Below are positions 8,653-16,577 of a stretch of 64,000 nucleotides of DNA, in pieces. Source of the DNA: JASHUC01 sp035523875. GTDB lineage: Bacteria > Pseudomonadota > Gammaproteobacteria > Steroidobacterales > Steroidobacteraceae. The DNA is taken from assembly GCA_035523875.1 (NCBI GenBank), contig DATKPY010000053.1, positions 149,849 to 213,848 of the forward strand. Direction: 5' to 3'. Each line of letters starts with the position of its first letter. Positions within the stretch are counted from its first letter, which is position 1. A program made the translations under genes and the position numbers. The notes beneath the pieces are model-generated. The model was not told the origin of the DNA. It searched no databases and saw only the letters and a list, made by a program, of their open reading frames with translations.

Positions 8653-9792
8653 CTACTTCGCGTGCCGCAGCAGCAGCTCGAGCAGTGCTCCGACCACGCG
8701 GTCCACGTCCTGCGCGCGCATCGCGGGGAAAAGCGGCAGCGTGAGAATGTTGCGGCCCACGTACTCGGCGTGCGGAAAGTCCCCTGGCTTCCAGCCCATG
8801 CGCCGGTAGAGCGTGAAGAGGTGGATCGCCGGATAGTGCACGCCGGTGCCGATGCCCGCGTCGCGCAGTCCTGCCATCACCTGAGCACGGCGCAGCGTGA
8901 GGCGCTCCTCCGGCAGCACCACCTGGAACATGTGCCAGTTACTCTGCTCGAAGTCCGCGGGCGGCAGCTCGAGTCCAAGCGCACGGGCGCCCTGGGACTC
9001 GAAGAGCTCGAAGTAGCGTCGTGCAAGCTCGCGCCGCCGCGCATTGAACGACTCGAGATGGCGGAGCTGTCCGAGCCCGACCCGCGCCGCCACGTCCGTG
9101 AGGTTGTACTTGCCGCCCGCCACCGCCACGTCCATGCCGTCGAGGCCGCTGCGCACCACGCCCTGCAGACGGTACTGCTCGGCAAGCGCTGCCTCGCGCT
9201 CATCGTTGAGGACGAGGCAGCCGCCCTCGATCGTCGTCACGTTCTTGTTCGGGTGGAAGCTGAAGGAGACGAGATCGCCGCAGGAGCCGATGCGCCGCCC
9301 GCGCCAGCTGCTGCCGATCGCTTGGGCCGCATCCTCGATCACCCGCAGCCGGTGCTCGCCGGCGATAGCGTAGAGACGGTCGCGGTCGACCGGCAGCCCC
9401 GCAAGGTCCACCGGCAGCAGCGCGCGCGTCGCCGAGGTGACCGCTCCCTCGATGCGATCGAGATCGATGTTGCGCGTGCTTCGGTCGATGTCGACGAAGA
9501 CGGGACGCGCGCCGACCGCGAGCACGACGTTGCTGGTCGCGACCCAGCTCAAGGGAGTCGTGATCACCTCGCATCCCGCGCCGACACCCGCGATCCTGAG
9601 CGCCACTTCCATCGTGCAGGTACCGGAGTTGAACGCGCGCACCGCACGGCCGCCGCAGAGCGCGGACAGCTCCGCTTCGAATGCGCGCACCTGCGGACCC
9701 GAGGTGATCCACCCCGAGCGCAGCACTTCGGCGACACCGGCGATCGTCTCCTCGTCGATGGCGGGCCGCGTGAACGGCAGGAACTCGCTCAT
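8653..9792 (-). CDS. arnB: UDP-4-amino-4-deoxy-L-arabinose aminotransferase
   Basis: The 379-residue protein is a DegT/DnrJ/EryC1-family PLP aminotransferase. The PLP lysine is Lys183 in SFSFHPNKNVTTIEGG. It converts UDP-4-keto-arabinose to UDP-L-Ara4N using glutamate, in the cytoplasm. The start (9792) overlaps the stop of the EmrE-like gene upstream by ATGA. In E. coli arnB is first in its operon; here it is last. Context with all other arn functions makes the ArnB assignment firm. Confidence 0.92.
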   Translation of the reverse strand: MSEFLPFTRPAIDEETIAGVAEVLRSGWITSGPQVRAFEAELSALCGGRAVRAFNSGTCTMEVALRIAGVGAGCEVITTPLSWVATSNVVLAVGARPVFVDIDRSTRNIDLDRIEGAVTSATRALLPVDLAGLPVDRDRLYAIAGEHRLRVIEDAAQAIGSSWRGRRIGSCGDLVSFSFHPNKNVTTIEGGCLVLNDEREAALAEQYRLQGVVRSGLDGMDVAVAGGKYNLTDVAARVGLGQLRHLESFNARRRELARRYFELFESQGARALGLELPPADFEQSNWHMFQVVLPEERLTLRRAQVMAGLRDAGIGTGVHYPAIHLFTLYRRMGWKPGDFPHAEYVGRNILTLPLFPAMRAQDVDRVVGALLELLLRHAK

Positions 9793-10193
9793 GCGGCGCG
9801 CGCGAGCAGCACCACGCCCGCGACGATGAGTCCGATGCCGGCAATCTTCGCGACCGAGAGCGCCTCGCCGAAGAGCGCGGCGGCGGCGAACGCGTTGACG
9901 ATGTAGCCGATCGAGAGCATCGGATACGCAATGCTCACGGGCACGCGCGAGAGCGCACCCACCCACAGGAACACGCTCACGGCATAGCAGGCGAGCCCGC
10001 CCCACAACGGCAGAGCGCGCGCGAGCTGCACCGCGGCCACCCAGGAGACGCTCCCGGAATCGGACACCAGCACGCCGCTTGCACGCGTGGCTGCCTTGAG
10101 AAATAGCTGCGCAGCCGCATTCAGGCCGACGCCCCCGAGCATCAGCGCCCAGGTGACCGCACCGAGCGAATCGCCAGTGCCGCGCGGTTCCAT
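9789..10193 (-). CDS. arnE: EmrE-like L-Ara4N-phosphoundecaprenol flippase subunit (ArnE/ArnF-like)
   Basis: The 134-residue membrane protein has four predicted helices typical of small multidrug resistance proteins (LMLGGVGLNAAAQLFLK; LPLWGGLACYAVSVFLWVGAL; SIAYPMLSIGYIVNAFAAAALF; IAGIGLIVAGVVLLA). In enterobacteria ArnE and ArnF form a heterodimer that flips undecaprenyl-phosphate-L-Ara4N across the inner membrane. Only one such gene is present here, so the protein probably works as a homodimer or its partner lies elsewhere. It overlaps arnT by one nucleotide (TGATG) and arnB by ATGA. Confidence 0.85.
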   Translation of the reverse strand: MEPRGTGDSLGAVTWALMLGGVGLNAAAQLFLKAATRASGVLVSDSGSVSWVAAVQLARALPLWGGLACYAVSVFLWVGALSRVPVSIAYPMLSIGYIVNAFAAAALFGEALSVAKIAGIGLIVAGVVLLARAA

Positions 10194-11866
10194 CAGCGGC
10201 GGCTCACGATGAGCTCATTCGGCGCGCGTGCGCGCACCACCATCGGAAGCGACTGCCGCGCGAGCTTGCCGTAGGTCATCGGGGCCATGGCCGCGAGCGC
10301 CTGCGGCGTGGCGCGCCAGCGCCGCGCGAACTCCGCGAGCGTCGCGATCCCCTTCTGCGGTGCGAGCGTCAGGCCGAAGTCGAGCTCGCCGCGATAGTCC
10401 ACGAGCGTCACGGTGCGCCTCAAATAAAACGGCAGCCCCTGATCATACATTCCCACGCTGTAGACCGCCGGTACCGCGCGCAGCGCCGGGGAGAGCTGCG
10501 CCACGAGCGGCCCGCTCGAGTAGATCGGCGCGAGGAGCGCCGCCGCCCAGAGGATTCCCAGGAAACACAGATAGCTCGTCCCGGCGAGGCGCGCTGTGAG
10601 CGCGAGGCTCGCCCCGCGGCTTGCGAGCGCGCTGCCACCGCCCACGATCGCGACCGCGCCGATCACGGCGAGCGGCGCGCGCAGGCTCGCGAAGTACGGC
10701 GCGCGCGCGGATTGGTGCAGCAGGCGCGGCAGGATGAGCGCCGCGAGCGCGAGCGCAACTCCGAGAGCGGTGAGCACACCGCCGGTGAGCCGCAAGTCGC
10801 GGCGCAGCCGCGCCTCGGGCAGGCTCGCCGCGAGAAGCGCGAGCGCCGGAAACATCGGCAAGATGTATGGGATCAGCTTCGAGTGGGAAGCGGAGAAAAA
10901 GACGAGCACGATGAGGCTCCATACCCACAGGAGCCGACGCGCATCGAAGGTGCCGCGCGGTTGCGAGGCGCGCCAGCCGCCCGCGAGCGCCCGGGCCATC
11001 GGCACGATCCACGGCAGGGCTCCCACCGCCAGCACCTCCCCGAAGAACCACCACGGCTGGTAGCGTGCCTCGATGCGAGTGAGGAAGCGTTCGAAATGCT
11101 CGCGCACGAAGAAAAACTCGAAGAACGCGGGCAGCCGGTGCTCGATCATGCCGAGCCACGGCAGCGTGATGAGCAGAAAAAGCGGCAGGCCGACAGGGAG
11201 CGCGAGGCGGCGCCAGGGAGCGAAATCGCGCTGCAGTACCGAGTAGCCGGCGAGTGCGAGGATCGGCAGTGCGCCCGCTTCCAGACCCTTGGTGAGGAAG
11301 GCCGCCGCGGCGGCCGCCCAGGCGATGAGCATCCAACGATCGCGGTCCGCCGTGGCCGTGCGTGCATCCTGCGCGATGCAGAACCCCGCGAGCGTGACGG
11401 TCATGAAGAACGTGAGGAGCATGTCGAGCGTGAGCTGGTGGCTCATCAGCATGACGAGGACCGAGCTTGCGGCAATGAGCCCGCTCAACCCTGCGGCGCG
11501 GCGGTTCCACAGGCGCCCACCGAGCCAGGCGGTCACGAGCACGGTCCCGAGGCCCGCGAGGCACGCAAGAAGCCGCGCCGACCAGGCGCTCGCGCCGAAC
11601 AGTCGATAGGCGATGGCGGTGCACCAGTACTGGAGCGGCGGCTTCTCGATGTACACGAGCCCATCGAGATGCGGAACGACCCAGTCGCCCGCAGCGAGCA
11701 TTTCCCGCGGAATCTCGGCGTAGCGCGCCTCGTCCGGGTTGTACAGTCCGCGGAATGCGCCGAGCACGATCCAGGAGCCGACGCACAGGGCGAGCGCGAG
11801 CGCGATGAGGGCGCGCTGCACAGTGCGCACCCGCATCACCACTACCGGTGTGGCGCCATCGCTCAT
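10193..11866 (-). CDS. arnT: Lipid A L-Ara4N transferase
   Basis: The 557-residue protein is close in size to E. coli ArnT (550). It is a GT-C fold glycosyltransferase with an N-terminal helix, the catalytic periplasmic loop NPDEARYAEIPREML near residues 32-46, and about a dozen membrane helices. A soluble periplasmic domain follows at the C-terminus. It transfers L-Ara4N from the undecaprenyl carrier to lipid A phosphates in the periplasm, which lowers binding of polymyxin and cationic peptides. ATG 11866 is chosen because it overlaps the arnD stop (ATGA). Confidence 0.93.
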   Translation of the reverse strand: MSDGATPVVVMRVRTVQRALIALALALCVGSWIVLGAFRGLYNPDEARYAEIPREMLAAGDWVVPHLDGLVYIEKPPLQYWCTAIAYRLFGASAWSARLLACLAGLGTVLVTAWLGGRLWNRRAAGLSGLIAASSVLVMLMSHQLTLDMLLTFFMTVTLAGFCIAQDARTATADRDRWMLIAWAAAAAAFLTKGLEAGALPILALAGYSVLQRDFAPWRRLALPVGLPLFLLITLPWLGMIEHRLPAFFEFFFVREHFERFLTRIEARYQPWWFFGEVLAVGALPWIVPMARALAGGWRASQPRGTFDARRLLWVWSLIVLVFFSASHSKLIPYILPMFPALALLAASLPEARLRRDLRLTGGVLTALGVALALAALILPRLLHQSARAPYFASLRAPLAVIGAVAIVGGGSALASRGASLALTARLAGTSYLCFLGILWAAALLAPIYSSGPLVAQLSPALRAVPAVYSVGMYDQGLPFYLRRTVTLVDYRGELDFGLTLAPQKGIATLAEFARRWRATPQALAAMAPMTYGKLARQSLPMVVRARAPNELIVSRR

Positions 11867-12840
11867 GCGGATACCGCGGCCGGCGGCTCCGCGGGCTCGG
11901 CGATGCAGCCCCCCTGCACGGCGAGTACGCCCGAGCGTCCGGGAATCTCCTCCATCGCGACCCGATGACGCGGCTGCTCGCGCGGCGTGAGCCGCGCGTG
12001 GAGGGCGCCCATCGCGAGCGGAGTGCAGCCGTCTTCGAGCCAGGCGCCGAGCAGCCACTCGAGCTGCGGCAGGAGCCTCATCCCCTCGAGCTCGGCGTGC
12101 AGCGTGAACACGTGCGCGGCGCACGGCACGACGCGCGTGATCCGGAGAATCTCCTCGGCCGCGGCACGCGCGTCGCGACCCTCGAGTCCGATCAGCTCAT
12201 CGAGCGTCGGGAGCGTGGTGGGAATCTGCAGGCAGCGCCCCTCGACTCCATCGAGCGACGGATAGAACGGGCACGAGCCGCGCGTATCGCTTGCGAACTC
12301 AAAGCCGAGCTCCGGCTCGAGCGCGAGCGCGGCGGCGTTCAACTGCCAGCCCGCGGCCGCATGCGAGCGCGGCGGCGCACCGAACACGCCGGCGAACGCA
12401 TCCATGCCGCGCTCGAGCTCGCGGCGCGTCCAAGCGGCGCCCGCCGCGCGCACGTTGTCCTGCCAGCGCACGTGATCGTAACTGTGCAGACCCACCTCGA
12501 AGCCTTGGTCGCGCACCGCACGCATCACCGCTCCCGCGCGCGCACCGATGTCGGGACCCGGCAGGAGCGTGCCGTAAAGGAGCGTCGCGAGCCCGTAGTG
12601 CGAGGTGACCGAGGTGCGCCGCACCTTGCTCAGGAATCCGCGTCGGAAGACTCGCCTGAGCGCACGCCCGGTGTGGTCGGGTCCGACGCTGAAATAGAAC
12701 GTCGCCCCGACGTTGAGCCGCGCAAAGAGTGCCGCGAGTGCCGGCACCCCCTCGAGCGTGCCGCGCAGCGTGTCGACATCGACCTTGAGCGCCACATGGC
12801 GCTCGGGATGCGGCGCGGTCGCGGCGAGCTCCTCTGGCAT
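11863..12840 (-). CDS. arnD: 4-deoxy-4-formamido-L-arabinose-phosphoundecaprenol deformylase
   Basis: The 325-residue protein is a polysaccharide deacetylase (NodB-like) of the ArnD type. The N-terminal motif VALKVDVDTLRGTLEGVP carries the catalytic and metal-binding aspartates. HSYDH near residue 119 supplies the metal His residues. It removes the formyl group from the lipid-linked sugar before flipping and transfer. It begins 6 nt after the upstream decarboxylase stop and ends in an ATGA overlap with arnT. Confidence 0.92.
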   Translation of the reverse strand: MPEELAATAPHPERHVALKVDVDTLRGTLEGVPALAALFARLNVGATFYFSVGPDHTGRALRRVFRRGFLSKVRRTSVTSHYGLATLLYGTLLPGPDIGARAGAVMRAVRDQGFEVGLHSYDHVRWQDNVRAAGAAWTRRELERGMDAFAGVFGAPPRSHAAAGWQLNAAALALEPELGFEFASDTRGSCPFYPSLDGVEGRCLQIPTTLPTLDELIGLEGRDARAAAEEILRITRVVPCAAHVFTLHAELEGMRLLPQLEWLLGAWLEDGCTPLAMGALHARLTPREQPRHRVAMEEIPGRSGVLAVQGGCIAEPAEPPAAVSA

Positions 12841-12846
12841 CGTCGC

Positions 12847-13896
12847 TCAGCCGGCCTCCACGAGCGCGCGCGCGGCCGGAAGGTTCGCCCGATAGGCCTC
12901 GAAGATGCTGCGCAGCGCCGCGGGCATGTCGAGGTGCGGCACCCAGCCGAGCTCCTCGCTCGTATTCTTGATCCACGGGACGCGGCTGCGCACGTCCTGA
13001 TAGCCCGCGCCGTAGTAGCGCTCCGCGGAGACCTCCACCAGTCGCACATGCGCGGCGGCCTCGGCGTAAGCGTCGATCGACTTCGCGGTCGCGAGCATGA
13101 GTTGCGCGAGCTCGCGTACCGAGAGGTCGTTCCGGGGGTTGCCCACGTTGTAGATCTTGCCGGATGCGATGCCGCCCGGGTTGGCGATGATCCGCAGGAG
13201 GCAGTCGATGCCCTCCGAGATGTACGTGAAGCAGCGCCGCTGCGTGCCGCCGTCGACGAGCTGAATGTTCTCCCCGCGCACGATGTTCCCGAGGAACTGG
13301 GTGAGCACCCGGGAGCTCCCCTCCTTCGGCGTGGTCATGCGGTCGAGCCCGGGGCCGATCCAGTTGAACGGTCGGAACAGCGTGAAGTCGAGCTGGCGCT
13401 CGGCGCCGTACGCCCAGATCACGCGGTCGAGCAGCTGCTTGCTGCAGGAGTAGATCCAGCGCGACTTCGGCACCGGTCCGAGCACGAGCGGCGAGTCGTA
13501 GGGATGAAATTCGGCATCGGCGCACATGCCGTAGATCTCGGACGTGGACGGGAAGATCACCCGCTTGCGGTGTTTCACGCAGGCGCGCACGAGCGGCAAG
13601 TTGGCCTCGAAGTCGAGCTCGAAGACGCGCAGCGGATCGCTGATGTAGGTGGCCGGGGTCGCGATCGCGACGAGCGGCAGCAGCACGTCGCACTTGCGGA
13701 TGTGGTACTCGACCCACTCGCGATTGATGGTGATGTCGCCCTCGAAGAAGTGAAAGCGCGGATTGCCGATGAGGTTCGCGACCCGATCGCACTCGAGATC
13801 CATCCCGTACACGTCCCAGTCGGTGCCGTGGATCACGGCCTCGCTCAGGTGGTGGCCGATGAAACCGTTAACTCCGAGTATCAGCAGCTTTTTCAT
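12847..13896 (-). CDS. arnA: UDP-glucuronate decarboxylase (stand-alone C-terminal half of ArnA)
   Basis: The 349-residue protein is an extended SDR with a Rossmann motif GVNGFIGHHL at the N-terminus. Its active site is Ser119-Glu120 (STSEIYG), Tyr149 and Lys153 (YSCSK). These match the dehydrogenase/decarboxylase domain of E. coli ArnA, including the YQDVRSRVP region with the conserved arginine. It oxidises and decarboxylates UDP-glucuronate to UDP-4-keto-arabinose. In enterobacteria this domain is fused behind the formyltransferase. Here it is separate, in another frame, and its ATG lies 29 nt inside the upstream formyltransferase gene. Confidence 0.92.
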   Translation of the reverse strand: MKKLLILGVNGFIGHHLSEAVIHGTDWDVYGMDLECDRVANLIGNPRFHFFEGDITINREWVEYHIRKCDVLLPLVAIATPATYISDPLRVFELDFEANLPLVRACVKHRKRVIFPSTSEIYGMCADAEFHPYDSPLVLGPVPKSRWIYSCSKQLLDRVIWAYGAERQLDFTLFRPFNWIGPGLDRMTTPKEGSSRVLTQFLGNIVRGENIQLVDGGTQRRCFTYISEGIDCLLRIIANPGGIASGKIYNVGNPRNDLSVRELAQLMLATAKSIDAYAEAAAHVRLVEVSAERYYGAGYQDVRSRVPWIKNTSEELGWVPHLDMPAALRSIFEAYRANLPAARALVEAG

Positions 13897-14848
13897 TCTT
13901 CAGGATCCCTTTCCGGGGGTGAGGGTCGAAGGCGAGCCCCGGTGGGCCGCACAGGCGCGCAAGCGCATCCGCATCGGGCGCACGCCCGGCGATGAGGATG
14001 CCGTCGATGCCGATACGCATCCCGTCGGCGCAATCGAGGAAGAGCGCTCCGCGCTCGCTGTACAGACAGGGCGCGCGCTCGGGGTGGCGCGCCGGCTCGC
14101 CCAACCAGCGCGAGCCGGTGAAGACGACACGCCGGCCGTCGGCCTCGGAAAACGCGCCGGGGAACGGCGGCGCCACGGCGCGAATGAGGTCGTGGATGCG
14201 CGCCGCCGGCCGTGCCCAGTCGATTCGCCCGTCCTCCGGGGTGCGCCGGCCGAAGTAGGAGCCCCGAGAGAGATCCATCGCGCGCCCCGGCGGCGGACCG
14301 GCGGCAAGTTGCGGCAGTACGCCGCTGAGCAGCGCCGAGGCCGCCTCCGCCACCGCGCGCGACACGCTGAGCGCGGTTGCGTCGATGCCGATCGGCACGC
14401 GCTGCTGCGCGATGATCGCGCCCGCATCGGGCTTGGCCACCATGTAGTGCAGCGTCGCTCCGGTCTCCGTCTCGCCGTTCACGATTGCCCAGTTGACGGG
14501 CGCACGCCCGCGGTATTTGGGCAGCAGCGAGCCGTGCATATTGAGCGCGCCCCAGCGCGCGCAGGCGAGCAACCGCTCCCCGAGGAGCAACCGGTAGTAA
14601 AAGGAGAGCAGGTAGTCGGGAGCGAGCGCCCGAACGCGGGCAATCCACGCCTCGGAGTTCGGGTCGGCGGGCGCAGCGCTCGGCACGCCGTGCTCGGCGG
14701 CGAGCTGCGCGACGCTGCCGAACCACGTGCGCTCCCCGGGCGCATTCTCGTGCGTGAGCACCAGGCGCACATCCACTCGCGCGGCGAGAAGCGCCTCGAG
14801 GCAGCGCAGCCCGACCTCGCTGTAGGCGAAAACGACTGCGCTAAACAC
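13868..14848 (-). CDS. arnA: UDP-L-Ara4N formyltransferase (stand-alone N-terminal half of ArnA)
   Basis: The 326-residue protein has the formyltransferase fold with catalytic Asn103, His105 (NMHGSLLPKYRGRAPVNW) and Asp141 (KPDAG), close to the E. coli ArnA positions 102, 104 and 140. It N-formylates UDP-L-Ara4N using 10-formyl-THF. The GTG start at 14848 has GAGAGAG about 6 nt upstream. Its last 29 nt overlap the decarboxylase gene in another frame. The later formate-THF ligase gene (47261-48943) makes the same cofactor, though the distance argues against a special link. Confidence 0.9.
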   Translation of the reverse strand: MFSAVVFAYSEVGLRCLEALLAARVDVRLVLTHENAPGERTWFGSVAQLAAEHGVPSAAPADPNSEAWIARVRALAPDYLLSFYYRLLLGERLLACARWGALNMHGSLLPKYRGRAPVNWAIVNGETETGATLHYMVAKPDAGAIIAQQRVPIGIDATALSVSRAVAEAASALLSGVLPQLAAGPPPGRAMDLSRGSYFGRRTPEDGRIDWARPAARIHDLIRAVAPPFPGAFSEADGRRVVFTGSRWLGEPARHPERAPCLYSERGALFLDCADGMRIGIDGILIAGRAPDADALARLCGPPGLAFDPHPRKGILKNEKAADTRS

Positions 14849-14908
14849 GCTTGCTCTCTCTCGTCCGCTCGGACCGCGCCCCGTGCGTCATCGCAATCCC
14901 GGAGCCGG

Positions 14909-15970
14909 CTAGTCAGCGACTCTGCGCCGCGCACCGCGCTCGGCATCCGGCACGGCATCCCCCGGGCGCGCGGCGCACGCCTCGCCTGTGCCCGTGGCAT
15001 CGAGCACCGCGGCGATCCAGTAGCGCGGCCGCCCGCGAACCTGCTCGTAGATGCGGCCGACATACTCGCCCATGAGTCCGATACCGGAGAGAGCGATGCC
15101 GAGCAGGAAGAACACGATGGCGAAGAGCGTGAACACGCCCTGCACGTCCGGCCCGTTGCGGATGCGGTCGTAGATGAGGTAAGCGAACAGCGCGCCCGAG
15201 AGCGCCGAGACGATGAGCCCGAGCATCGAGAACAGCTGCAGCGGCACGACGCTGAAGCCGGTCATCAGATCGAAGTTGAGCCGGATGAGCTTGTAGAGCG
15301 AGTACTTCGAGGCACCCGCATGCCGCGCCTCGTGAGCGACCTCGATCTCCACCGGATCGCGCGCATACAGGTAGCCGAGCGCGGGGATGAAGGTGTTGAC
15401 CTCGGCCGATGCGTTGATCGCAGCGACGATCGTGCGCGAGTACGCGCGCAGCATGCAGCCCTGATCGCTCAAGCGGATGGGCGTGGTGCGCTCGCGGATC
15501 CGGTTGATCAGGCGCGAGACGTAGCGGCGCGCCCAGTGGTCGCGGCGGCCGCGACGGATGGTGCCGACGTAGTCGTGTCCGGCGCGCGCCGCATCGACCA
15601 GGCGCGCGATCTCCTCCGGCGGATTCTGCAGATCCGCATCGAGCGTCACGACGAGCTCCCCGGTCGAGTACTCGAAGCCGGCGAGAATTGCGGCATGCTG
15701 GCCAAAGTTGCGCTGGAACAGCACGACGCGGGTCACCTCCGGGCGCGCTTGCTGTTGCGCGCGCAGCAGCGCCGTCGAGCGATCGCGGCTGCCGTCGTCG
15801 ATGAAGATGCACTCGTAGGAGCTCCCGAGCCGATCGAGCGCCCCGTACAGGCGGGCGAACAGCGCGGGAAGCGAGGCTTCCTCGTTGAAAACGGGGACGA
15901 CGATGCTCAGGTACGGCCGTGCCTTCGCCTCGGCGGACGCTCGCAGCGAATCCACGGAGAGAGTCTGCAT
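14909..15970 (-). CDS. arnC: Undecaprenyl-phosphate 4-deoxy-4-formamido-L-arabinose transferase
   Basis: The 353-residue protein has an N-terminal GT2 glycosyltransferase domain. Visible motifs are SIVVPVFNEEASLP, IDDGSRD and TLDADLQNPPEEI, with metal-binding DADLQ. Two C-terminal membrane helices follow (about residues 228-250 and 265-290), the usual ArnC layout. It attaches the formamido sugar to undecaprenyl phosphate at the inner membrane. It is the first gene of the arn operon and is followed by a 60-nt gap before the formyltransferase. The extended C-terminus (residues 315-353) is low-complexity and may be poorly conserved. Confidence 0.92.
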   Translation of the reverse strand: MQTLSVDSLRASAEAKARPYLSIVVPVFNEEASLPALFARLYGALDRLGSSYECIFIDDGSRDRSTALLRAQQQARPEVTRVVLFQRNFGQHAAILAGFEYSTGELVVTLDADLQNPPEEIARLVDAARAGHDYVGTIRRGRRDHWARRYVSRLINRIRERTTPIRLSDQGCMLRAYSRTIVAAINASAEVNTFIPALGYLYARDPVEIEVAHEARHAGASKYSLYKLIRLNFDLMTGFSVVPLQLFSMLGLIVSALSGALFAYLIYDRIRNGPDVQGVFTLFAIVFFLLGIALSGIGLMGEYVGRIYEQVRGRPRYWIAAVLDATGTGEACAARPGDAVPDAERGARRRVAD

Positions 15971-15979
15971 TGACCGCTT

Positions 15980-15985
15980 ATTCTA
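15980..15985 (-). promoter_or_regulatory. Candidate -10 box of the arn operon
   Basis: Read on the minus strand, TAGAAT lies 9 nt before the arnC ATG, placing the transcription start within about 3 nt of the start codon. No Shine-Dalgarno sequence and no good -35 are present. An activator (PmrA-like) or leaderless initiation are possible. Confidence 0.4.
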
Positions 15986-16016
15986 ACCGAGTTGACGGAC
16001 TGCCGCCGGGGGCGGA

Positions 16017-16529
16017 ATGATCGCTCGGATGGAGAGCCCGGGCCCGAAACTCGAGCTGGCGCAAATCGGCGACGCACCGCTCATCGCCGCGATGTCCTGC
16101 CAGCTGGTCGAGTCGGGGCTCGCCCCCTCTTGGCCGGCCGAGCGTGTCGCGCGTCACATTCGCCACGCCGAGAGCGTCGTGCTCGCTGCGAAGCACACGG
16201 GCCGGCTTGCGGGCTTCGCGATCATGCAGTTCGGCGACAGCACCGCGCACCTGAATCTCCTCGCGGTCGATCCCTCGAGCCAGCGCCACGGCCTCGGACG
16301 GGCGCTCGTCCACTGGCTCGAGGAGAGCGCACTGGTCGCCGGGACGTTCGTGATCCAACTCGAGCTGCGCGCCTCGAACTGCGGAGCACTCGCCTTCTAC
16401 CTGCGTCTCGGCTATCGCGAGACGGGCCGCGTGAGCGGGTATTACCAGCGCGTCGAGGACGCCATTCAGATGTCCCGGGACGTGCGCGTGCCGGGTGGAC
16501 ACGCCCATCCGCGGGTCTCGGGCGCCTAG
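16017..16529 (+). CDS. GNAT-family N-acetyltransferase
   Basis: The 170-residue protein contains the acetyl-CoA binding motif HLNLLAVDPSSQRHGLGRALVHW (about residues 76-98) and a RimI-like C-terminal half (LRASNCGALAFYLRLGYRETG). The acceptor is unknown. It is divergent from arnC by 46 nt. GGGGGCGGA sits directly before the first ATG, so the second ATG at 16029 (MESPG) has better spacing and may be the true start. Confidence 0.8.
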   Translation: MIARMESPGPKLELAQIGDAPLIAAMSCQLVESGLAPSWPAERVARHIRHAESVVLAAKHTGRLAGFAIMQFGDSTAHLNLLAVDPSSQRHGLGRALVHWLEESALVAGTFVIQLELRASNCGALAFYLRLGYRETGRVSGYYQRVEDAIQMSRDVRVPGGHAHPRVSGA

Positions 16530-16577
16530 GTACAACCCCCGATCCTACGCGCGCACGCTTCGAGCTAGGCTCGCGCC

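Noticed and set aside
11848..15973. Two plus-strand frames of over 700 codons (11848-13995 and 13763-15973)
   Set aside because: Both are antisense to the well-supported arn genes, have no domain motif and no ribosome binding site.
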